From LMUY01 sp964244585 (lineage in GTDB: Bacteria; Pseudomonadota; Alphaproteobacteria; Acetobacterales; Acetobacteraceae): a DNA stretch of 64,000 nt. The translations under genes and the position numbers were made by a program. The stretch's first letter is position 1, and every line of letters begins with the position of its first letter. The stretch spans positions 1 to 64,000 of the forward strand of contig CAXTJM010000013.1 in assembly GCA_964244585.1 (NCBI GenBank), written 5' to 3'. Below, piece after piece: positions 57,693 to 64,000 of the stretch. A model generated the notes under the pieces. The model saw only the letters and a program-made list of their open reading frames with translations, was not told the origin of the DNA and made no database searches.

Positions 57693-58112
57693 ATGCCAGA
57701 GGCAATCGGACCGGACATACGCCACGCCATCGAGGCACTGGTGTATGAGCATGCCTGGCTGATCGATCATGGCCTGGCGGACCGCCTGCCCGACCTCTAC
57801 ACCGACGATGGCCGCGTGCTGGGCGTCGGGCCCGACAAGGTCGGCAGGCAGGCTATCGCGGACTGGGCCGGGCAACGTGCCGCGATGACCGGGCGGCGGT
57901 CGCGCCACGTGCAATCGAACCTGAGGCTGGCGAGCGTGTCGCCGGGCGTTGTCCGCGGCACGGTCGTGCTGACGCTCTACCGCCATGACGGGGACGCGAA
58001 GGCCGACCCGGTGCCGTTCCTGGTCGGCGAGTACGAGGATCTCTATCATCGCGGCACCGATGACGTCTGGCGGTTCGCGGAGCGCCGCCTTTCCGTGCTG
58101 TTCGGCGGCTGA
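57693..58112 (+). CDS. NTF2/SnoaL-like protein
   Basis: A 139-residue NTF2-like protein: YEHAWLIDHGLADRLPDLYT near the N-terminus and a C-terminal DVWRFAERRLSV. No catalytic residues can be assigned with confidence. It lies 35 nt after the VOC gene and 47 nt before the E1 gene, so it should act on the same pathway, perhaps as an isomerase or hydratase of the ring-cleavage product. Confidence 0.75.
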   Translation: MPEAIGPDIRHAIEALVYEHAWLIDHGLADRLPDLYTDDGRVLGVGPDKVGRQAIADWAGQRAAMTGRRSRHVQSNLRLASVSPGVVRGTVVLTLYRHDGDAKADPVPFLVGEYEDLYHRGTDDVWRFAERRLSVLFGG

Positions 58113-58159
58113 GCCAGGCCGGCTCATCCGCGTCCGGCGCAACCAGGAGGCATTGCAGC

Positions 58160-60538
58160 ATGCGCGAGCCGATAGCGGCCGATATCGCGACCCTGGGCGA
58201 GCTGGAACGCAAGATCGTCTGGCTAACCACCTGGACGATCCATAATGCCAACCATCTGCGGCCGAGCGAGGATGGCTTGAAGGTCGGCGGCCACCAGGCA
58301 TCCAGCGCCTCCATCGCCACCATCATGACGGCGCTGTACCTCCACGTGCTGCGCCCGCAGGACCGGGTCGCGGTGAAGCCGCATGCCAGCCCCGTTTTCC
58401 ACGCGATCCAGTACCTGCTCGGCAACCAGACCCTGGACAAGCTGCAGCGGTTCCGCGGCTTCGGCGGGGCGCAATCCTACCCGTCGCGCACGAAGGACAC
58501 GGACGACGTGGATTTCTCCACCGGCTCCGTCGGCCTGGGCGTCGCGCAGACGCTGTTCTCGTCGCTGGTGCAGGACTACCTCACCGCCAAGGCATGGGAT
58601 GCCGGACGGCCGGAGGGCAAGATGGTCGCCCTGATCGGCGACGCCGAAATGGACGAGGGCAACATCTTCGAGGCGTTGCTGGAAGGCTGGAAGCACGGGC
58701 TGCGCAACACCTGGTGGGTGGTGGACTACAACCGCCAAAGCCTGGACGCCGTCGTGCGGGAGGGGTTGTGGGCGAAGTTCGAATCGATGTTCCGCAATTT
58801 CGGCTGGGACGTGGTGGTGCTGCGCCACGGCCGCATCCAGCAGGCGGCGTTCGCCGAACCGGGCGGGGTGCGGCTGCGCGACTGGATCGAGGCGTGCCCG
58901 AACCAGCTCTACTCCGCGCTCACCTTCGGCGGCGGCGCGGCCTGGCGCAGGCGGCTGATGGACGAGCTGGGCGACCAGGGGGAGGTGTCGGCGCTAATCG
59001 GACGCCGCTCGGATGCCGAACTGGCCGCGCTGATGGGCAATCTGGGCGGCCACGACCTGCCTTCCCTGCTGGAGGCGCTCGAGGCGGCGAGGGCGCATGA
59101 CCGGCCGGTCTGCTTCATCTGCTACACCATCAAGGGATTCGGCCTGCCGCTCGCCGGGCACAAGGACAACCATGCCGGGCTGATGAACCCGGCGCAGGTG
59201 GAGACCTTGCGCGCCGCCATGAACGTCCGTGCCGGGCGGGAATGGGACCGTTTCGAAGGCTTGACCCTCCCGCCCGATCGGCTGGAGGCGTTCCTGTCCG
59301 CCGTCCCGTTCAACGCGGCCGGCACGCGCCGCCATACGGCCCCGGCGATCCCGGTGCCGGACGTGCTGCCCGCGCCTGCCGGGCGGGAGCAGTCGACCCA
59401 GCATGGCTTCGGCCTGCTGATGCACGAGCTTGCCAAGGGCGACACCGCCCTGGCCCGGCGCATCGTCACCACCTCCCCGGATGTCACCGTTTCGACCAAT
59501 CTGGGCGGCTGGGTGAACCGCCGCGGCCTGTTCGCGCGGGAGGAGATGGCGGACGTGTTCCGCACGGAGCGCATTCCCTCCACCTTCCACTGGCGGTTCT
59601 CGCCGGAGGGCCAGCATATCGAATTGGGCATCGCGGAGATGAACCTCTTCATCATGCTGTCCGCGCTCGGCCTGTCGCATTCCATCCATGGCGAGCGGCT
59701 GTTGCCGGTCGGCACGCTGTACGACCCGTTCATCGAGCGCGGGCTCGATGCGTTGAACTACGCGTGCTACCAGGACGCCCGCTTCATCCTGGTGGCCACG
59801 CCCTCCGGCATCACCCTGGCCGGCGAGGGCGGCGCGCACCAGTCGATCGCCACTCCGCTGATCGGCATGGCGCAGGACGGGCTGGCGAGCTTCGAGCCGG
59901 CCTACGTGGACGAACTCGCCATCGTGCTCCGCTGGGCGTTCGACTACATGCAGCGATCCGGCGGATCGGGTGACGCGGCAGGCGGTTCGGTCTATCTCCG
60001 GCTGTCCACCCGCAGCATCCCCCAGCCGCAGCGGCAGCTCGGCCAGGCGGATGCCGACGACATCATCGCCGGCGGCTACTGGGTGCGCCGCCCAGGCCCG
60101 AACGCCGAGGTGGTGGTCGCCTATGCCGGCGCGATGGCACCGGAGGCGATCGAGGCGGTGGGCCTGATCGCCGAGGACCGCCGCGATGTCGGCCTGCTCG
60201 CCGTGACCTCGGCCGACCGGCTGCACGGCGGCTGGAGCACCGCGCAGCGCGCGCGGGAGCGCGGGGACGCCGACGTCGCCAGCCCCGTCGAGCGGTTGCT
60301 GGGCGGCTTGCCGCGCCATTGCGGCCTGGTCACCGTGCTGGACGGTCACCCGGCCACGCTGGGCTGGCTCGGCTCGGTGCACGGCCACCGCACCCGGGCG
60401 CTCGGTGTGACCCGCTTCGGCCAGACCGGCACGCTCGCAGAGCTTTACCGCGCCGCCGGCATCGATGCGCAGGCCATCGTCGCAGCCGCCCAGGCCGTCG
60501 CGCCGGGCCGGCCCATGCGCTACCTGCGCGCCGTGTGA
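58160..60538 (+). CDS. AceE-like 2-oxoacid dehydrogenase E1 / transketolase-family enzyme
   Basis: A 792-residue thiamine-diphosphate enzyme with the homodimeric AceE (PDH E1) architecture: an N-terminal transketolase module with GHQASSASIATIMTALYLHV, the TPP motif GDAEMDEGN ending in VDYN, a pyrimidine-binding module with HIELGIAEMNLFIMLSALGL, and a C-terminal domain. It is about 100 residues shorter than AceE. No E2 or E3 gene is nearby; lpdA is 14 kb away. In a ring-cleavage context it may decarboxylate an unusual 2-oxoacid. Its stop codon lies inside a 38-bp palindrome. Confidence 0.83.
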   Translation: MREPIAADIATLGELERKIVWLTTWTIHNANHLRPSEDGLKVGGHQASSASIATIMTALYLHVLRPQDRVAVKPHASPVFHAIQYLLGNQTLDKLQRFRGFGGAQSYPSRTKDTDDVDFSTGSVGLGVAQTLFSSLVQDYLTAKAWDAGRPEGKMVALIGDAEMDEGNIFEALLEGWKHGLRNTWWVVDYNRQSLDAVVREGLWAKFESMFRNFGWDVVVLRHGRIQQAAFAEPGGVRLRDWIEACPNQLYSALTFGGGAAWRRRLMDELGDQGEVSALIGRRSDAELAALMGNLGGHDLPSLLEALEAARAHDRPVCFICYTIKGFGLPLAGHKDNHAGLMNPAQVETLRAAMNVRAGREWDRFEGLTLPPDRLEAFLSAVPFNAAGTRRHTAPAIPVPDVLPAPAGREQSTQHGFGLLMHELAKGDTALARRIVTTSPDVTVSTNLGGWVNRRGLFAREEMADVFRTERIPSTFHWRFSPEGQHIELGIAEMNLFIMLSALGLSHSIHGERLLPVGTLYDPFIERGLDALNYACYQDARFILVATPSGITLAGEGGAHQSIATPLIGMAQDGLASFEPAYVDELAIVLRWAFDYMQRSGGSGDAAGGSVYLRLSTRSIPQPQRQLGQADADDIIAGGYWVRRPGPNAEVVVAYAGAMAPEAIEAVGLIAEDRRDVGLLAVTSADRLHGGWSTAQRARERGDADVASPVERLLGGLPRHCGLVTVLDGHPATLGWLGSVHGHRTRALGVTRFGQTGTLAELYRAAGIDAQAIVAAAQAVAPGRPMRYLRAV

Positions 60539-60563
60539 CCGGCGCGCCGGTCACACGGCGCGC
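60526..60563. terminator. 38-bp perfect palindrome spanning two convergent gene ends
   Basis: The left arm is GCGCGCCGTGTGACCGGCG (60526-60544) and the right arm is its exact reverse complement (60545-60563). The stop TGA of the E1 gene (60536-60538) and the TGA of the LysR gene (60551-60553) are mirror images within it, so both proteins end in Arg-Ala-Val. It should fold into a very stable hairpin in either transcript and act as a two-way terminator, although no T-run follows. Confidence 0.7.
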
Positions 60564-61486
60564 TTGTGGCGCCGCACCGCGCCGCCGGCATGCTCTGGCG
60601 GCAGCAGGCGCTGGCGTTGCAGGAGGTCGAGCAGGTAGGTCGCGGCGGGCGTGAGCAGGAGGTCCGACCGCCTTACGACCACGATCGGCGCCGCGGCCAG
60701 TTCCTCCTTGATGGGAATGGTCACGAGCATGCCACGCGCCAGCTCGAACCGGTTCCACTGCACCGGGACCATGGCCAGATGGTCGCTGTTCAGCAGGCAG
60801 GTCATCAGCGTGAGCGCGGACTGGCTGCGGAACGACAGCTTGGGCGGAGGTAGCCCGTTTTGCAGGAACACGGCGCCGATCTCGTCCTGGCCCGCCAGGG
60901 TGATGGATGTCGTGGCCCAGCGCGCGCCCGCCAGGTCGGCTAGCGAGCCTGCCCGTGCAAGCGGGTGGCCGGCGCGGCAGAGCACCGTCCGGTTGTTCGG
61001 GCTGAGGATCTCCCGCGTCAGCTCCGGGGCGATGTGGCCGGAATCGACGCCGACGTAGAAATCGACGCAGCCCTCCCGCAGCCCCGCCTCCAATGTTGGA
61101 TAGAAGCCCTCGATGATATGGAGGTTGGTGTCGGGATAGCGCTTGACGAACGGGCGCAGCACCGGCGGCAACAAGGCCAGGTGGGCGGCAATGGACAGGC
61201 CGGCGGTGACGCTGCCCGCCGTGGCGCCGCCGAGCTGCTCGAACTCGTCGCGCGCGCGCCGCACCTCGTTCAGGATCGTCGCGGCCCGGCGGACGAAGGC
61301 CTGCCCGAGGGAGGTCGCGATCACGCCGCGGGCATGGCGCTCGAACAGCGAGGCGCCGAGCTCACGCTCCAGATCGGCCAGGCTGCGCGTCAGTGCGGGT
61401 TGCCCGACATCCAGGACGCGGGCGGCGGCGCGGATGCTGCCCTGTTCCGCGATGGCGACCACCTCGTGGAATTGACTGAGCTTCAT
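60551..61486 (-). CDS. LysR-family transcriptional regulator
   Basis: A 311-residue LysR regulator. The helix-turn-helix is EQGSIRAAARVLDVGQPALT followed by RSLADLERELG; the effector domain follows, with a typical LSIAAHLALLPPVLRPFVKR start. The start is ATG 61486 with GGAGG 5 nt upstream; a longer frame exists to 61513. It is divergent from the FAD monooxygenase gene and converges on the E1 gene. A T-N11-A palindrome lies 13 nt before its start. Confidence 0.9.
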   Translation of the reverse strand: MKLSQFHEVVAIAEQGSIRAAARVLDVGQPALTRSLADLERELGASLFERHARGVIATSLGQAFVRRAATILNEVRRARDEFEQLGGATAGSVTAGLSIAAHLALLPPVLRPFVKRYPDTNLHIIEGFYPTLEAGLREGCVDFYVGVDSGHIAPELTREILSPNNRTVLCRAGHPLARAGSLADLAGARWATTSITLAGQDEIGAVFLQNGLPPPKLSFRSQSALTLMTCLLNSDHLAMVPVQWNRFELARGMLVTIPIKEELAAAPIVVVRRSDLLLTPAATYLLDLLQRQRLLPPEHAGGAVRRHKRAV

Positions 61487-61498
61487 CCGACCTCCCAG

Positions 61499-61517
61499 CG
61501 ATGCTTGTATCACATCG
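61499..61517 (+). promoter_or_regulatory. Candidate LysR box, CGATG-N9-CATCG
   Basis: The arms CGATG and CATCG are perfect inverted repeats around nine bases and include the LysR T-N11-A core (T at 61502, A at 61514). The site is 13 nt from the LysR start and 82 nt before the FAD monooxygenase start, as expected for a regulator that controls itself and the divergent gene. A matching box lies at 56962-56978. Confidence 0.55.
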
Positions 61518-61598
61518 TCTGCGCGAGACTGTCATCTTTGAGCCGGTCGTTCCAGATGGGATAGTGCGCTGCCTGGGAGGCCGGAAAGGCATCGCGAA

Positions 61599-63239
61599 AT
61601 GCAAGAACACGTGGATGTCCTCATCGTCGGAGCGGGCCCGGTCGGCCTCTCCCTCGCCATCGAACTCGGCACGCGGGGCATCACGTGCCAGGTCGTCGAA
61701 CAGAACGACCGGGTCGGCTACAGCCCGCGCGCCAAGATGACCAACGTCCGAACCCGCGAGCATCTCCGCCGCTGGGGCATCGCCGACGAATTGCGCCGGG
61801 CCTCGCCGATCCGGGCCGACTACCCCGCGAACGTCGTGTTCGCGACGCGGATGAACGGCCCCATGCTGGCCCGGTTCGAAGGCGCCTTCAGTTGCGGCCG
61901 GGACCGCAACGACCTGTATTCGGAAGGCGCCCAGTGGGTTCCGCAGTACACGCTGGAGGAAGTGTTGCGCGTCAAGGCCGTGTCGCTCCCATCCGTGAGC
62001 GTCAGCTTCAACACTGCCCTGCAGTCGTTCACCGAGGACGATGACGGTATCACGGCGACGGTGGTCGACTCGGTCGCCCGCGTATCCAGCCAGGTGCGCA
62101 GCCGCTACCTGGTCGGCGCCGACGGCGCGCGCAGCCTGGTCCGCAAGCTGATCGACGTGAAGCTGGTGGGCGGCGGCGTCTCCGCCTCCAACCTGAATTT
62201 CGTCTTCAGGTCGGCGCGGCTGGACTCCATGCATCATCATGGCCCGGCGATCATGTACTGGATGATCAACCCCGATGTGCCCGCGGTGCTGGGGCCGATG
62301 AGCGATGACGGGCTATGGTATTTCATCGCCACCAAGATCGATGCCTCGGTCGATCCCGCGGCCATCGATGCGGTCGATCTCATCCGCCGCTCGACCGGGC
62401 TGGACATCGACGTCGAGATCGTCGGCACCGATCCATGGGTGGCCCGCCGCCTGGTCGCCGAGCGATATGGCCGCGGCAACATCTTCCTGGCCGGGGACGC
62501 CTGCCACCTGCACCCGCCATTCGGCGGCTTCGGCATGAACATGGGCGTCGGCGATGCCGTCGACCTGGGCTGGAAGCTGGCGGCGATGCTGGAAGGGTGG
62601 GGCGGGCCAGACCTGCTGGCCAGCTATGAGCAGGAGCGCCGCCCCGTCCATGAATGGGCGATCAACGAATCGGTCGCGAACTACGCGACGGTGGGCAACC
62701 AGCTCAGCCGTCCCGGGCTGGAGGCGGACGGGTTCCTGGGTGATGCCACCAGGCGGGAGGTGGGTGAGACGATCCTGACGCAGAAAGCCCGCGAGCTGCG
62801 ATCCCTGGGGGTGGTCAAGGGCTACAGCTACAGCCACTCCCCGATCGTCGTGCAGGACGGGTCGGCGGCGCCACAGCAGTCGAGCATGTCCTACGAACCG
62901 TCCGCCCATCCCGGCTGCGTGGCGCCGCATCTATGGCTGGCGGACGGCTCCTCCCTGTACGACGCCTTCAAGACGGGTTTCAGCCTGCTCGTCACCGAGG
63001 ACGGCTTCGACGGCGACGCCCGGGCGTTCGCCGGCGCGGCGGCGGCGATCGGCTTGCCGCTGACGGTCGTCGTCCCGGGCGACCCGCGCCTGCGCCTGCG
63101 CTACGGCGCGCCGCTCGCGTTGATACGGCCCGACCAGCACGTCGCCTGGCGGGGGGCTGCCTTGCCGGCGGACCCGGTTGCCGTGCTAGATGCGGCCAGG
63201 GGAGCAAGCCGCGTCGGTGGCGCTCCCATGCACGCCTGA
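61599..63239 (+). CDS. FAD-dependent aromatic monooxygenase (PheA/TfdB/MhpA family)
   Basis: A 546-residue class A flavoprotein hydroxylase. The FAD Rossmann motif is GAGPVG (11-16), the DG motif is LVGADGARSLVR and the GD motif is LAGDACHLHPPFGGFGMNMG; the C-terminal thioredoxin-like domain is complete. It uses NAD(P)H and O2 to hydroxylate a phenol-like ring. It is divergent from LysR and is followed after 19 nt by a fumarylacetoacetase-family gene. Close relatives act on phenols, chlorophenols and hydroxyphenyl acids; the exact ring is not readable. Confidence 0.9.
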   Translation: MQEHVDVLIVGAGPVGLSLAIELGTRGITCQVVEQNDRVGYSPRAKMTNVRTREHLRRWGIADELRRASPIRADYPANVVFATRMNGPMLARFEGAFSCGRDRNDLYSEGAQWVPQYTLEEVLRVKAVSLPSVSVSFNTALQSFTEDDDGITATVVDSVARVSSQVRSRYLVGADGARSLVRKLIDVKLVGGGVSASNLNFVFRSARLDSMHHHGPAIMYWMINPDVPAVLGPMSDDGLWYFIATKIDASVDPAAIDAVDLIRRSTGLDIDVEIVGTDPWVARRLVAERYGRGNIFLAGDACHLHPPFGGFGMNMGVGDAVDLGWKLAAMLEGWGGPDLLASYEQERRPVHEWAINESVANYATVGNQLSRPGLEADGFLGDATRREVGETILTQKARELRSLGVVKGYSYSHSPIVVQDGSAAPQQSSMSYEPSAHPGCVAPHLWLADGSSLYDAFKTGFSLLVTEDGFDGDARAFAGAAAAIGLPLTVVVPGDPRLRLRYGAPLALIRPDQHVAWRGAALPADPVAVLDAARGASRVGGAPMHA

Positions 63240-63258
63240 ACTTCAGTGGAGACCGATC

Positions 63259-64000
63259 ATGAAGCTGCTTCGCGTTGGGCCACCCGGGCTCGAGAAACCG
63301 GCGATGCTGGATGCGCAGGGCGCCATGCGGGACCTGTCGGGCCACGTTCCGGATATCGACGGCACGGTGCTCGCCCCGGCCAGCCTTGCCCGGCTGGCGG
63401 CGCTGGATCCGGCCAGCCTGCCCGTCGTGCCGGGCACGCCGCGCATCGGCGCGTGCGTGGCGCGTCCGGTGAACTTCGTCTGCATCGGGCTGAACTACGC
63501 CGACCATGCGAACGAGGCCGGGATGGCAATCCCGAAGGAGCCGATCGTGTTCCTGAAGTCGCTCGGGTCGTTCAGCGGGCCTTATGACGACGTGCTGATC
63601 CCCCGCGGCTCGAAAAAGACCGACTGGGAGGTGGAACTGGGCATCGTGATCGGCAGCAAGGCGTCCTACGTCACCGAAGACCAGGCCATGGACCATGTCG
63701 CCGGGTATTGCGTGATCAACGACGTGAGCGAGCGGGAATTCCAGGCCGAGCGCGGCGGCACCTGGGACAAGGGCAAGGGCTGCGACACGTTCGGCCCGGT
63801 GGGTCCGTGGATGGTCAGCGCCGACGAGGTGCCGGACCCGCAAGGCCTCAACCTCTGGTGCGACGTCGACGGGCAGCGCATGCAGGATGGCAGCACCCGC
63901 ACGATGATCTTCGGCGTCCGGATGCTGGTCAGCTACGTCAGCCATTTCATGACGCTGCACCCGGGTGACCTGATAGCGACCGGCACGCCGCCGGGCGTGG
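63259..64000 (+). CDS. Fumarylacetoacetate hydrolase-family protein, 3' end outside window
   Basis: The first 247 residues of a FAH-family enzyme, starting at ATG 63259 (MKLLRVGPPGLEKPAM) and open to the window edge; only a short C-terminal piece is missing. The core begins with FVCIGLNYADHANEAG. Metal ligands are the two Glu in DWEVELGIVIG and the Asp in INDVSEREFQ, followed by KGKGCDTFGPVGPW. Members hydrolyse or isomerise 3-ketoacids from aromatic ring cleavage (for example acylpyruvates or hydroxyheptadienedioate). It fits as the late step after the FAD monooxygenase and VOC enzymes. Confidence 0.9.
   Translation, partial: MKLLRVGPPGLEKPAMLDAQGAMRDLSGHVPDIDGTVLAPASLARLAALDPASLPVVPGTPRIGACVARPVNFVCIGLNYADHANEAGMAIPKEPIVFLKSLGSFSGPYDDVLIPRGSKKTDWEVELGIVIGSKASYVTEDQAMDHVAGYCVINDVSEREFQAERGGTWDKGKGCDTFGPVGPWMVSADEVPDPQGLNLWCDVDGQRMQDGSTRTMIFGVRMLVSYVSHFMTLHPGDLIATGTPPGV

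Overview
The window is very GC-rich, densely coded DNA with many GTG and TTG starts and many ATGA, GTGA and TAATG gene overlaps. It looks like the chromosome of an alphaproteobacterium. The order mdh-sucC-sucD-sucA-sucB-lpd, zapE just upstream of mdh, and the large number of solute-binding proteins and aromatic-degradation enzymes suggest Rhodospirillales, perhaps Acetobacteraceae. That placement is inference from gene order, not from a marker gene. I see no tRNA, rRNA, CRISPR array, transposase or phage gene.

Layout. (1) 1-2810 (+): the urtBCDE end of a urea/short-chain amide ABC transporter operon. (2) 2835-9646 (-): an operon with a SsuB-type ATPase, a NMT1-type binding protein, two different permeases, an NtaA/SnaA/DszA-type flavin monooxygenase, then PaaZ. 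A GntR regulator, an SDR protein and an alpha/beta hydrolase lie divergently (9825-12268). (3) 12345-13703 (-): a soluble globin-coupled chemoreceptor. (4) 13937-21553 (-): LysR, Rieske dioxygenase alpha and beta, a glutamine-synthetase-like enzyme, a family-5 binding protein and a type-B carboxylesterase. This set resembles aniline (gamma-glutamylanilide) degradation loci. (5) 21683-24054 (+): a P450 overlapping an LpxL-type acyltransferase. (6) 24061-31007 (-): a sulfonate-type operon with a SsuA-like protein lacking a signal peptide, SsuD-like, NIPSNAP and a Liv-type transporter with a fused LivM-LivG; ArsR lies divergently. (7) 31607-32965 (+): a second globin-coupled chemoreceptor of the same length as the first. 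(8) 32973-35158: a 2OG-Fe(II) oxygenase, a small secreted protein and zapE. (9) 35272-44172 (+): the core TCA operon. (10) 44261-50064: two MaoC hydratases and GntR (-); a binding protein, a VOC dioxygenase, an NTF2-like protein and an MFS carrier (+). (11) 50163-54150 (-): a periplasmic molybdenum hydroxylase with its triheme cytochrome c. (12) 54520-64000: a PcpC/LinD-like GST, an MFS carrier, a second VOC and NTF2-like pair, an AceE-like E1, LysR, a TfdB-type FAD monooxygenase and the start of a fumarylacetoacetase-family hydrolase.

How it fits together. A housekeeping TCA operon sits among several catabolic modules that each pair uptake (ABC or MFS), an oxygenase or hydrolase, and a local regulator (LysR, GntR or ArsR). 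The products of ring cleavage and side-chain hydrolysis would feed the TCA operon. The most unusual signals are the two chemoreceptors whose globin domains have lost the proximal heme histidine, the anilide-like amine oxidation locus, the 38-bp perfect palindrome shared by two convergent gene ends, and a matching pair of LysR-type boxes in the last module.
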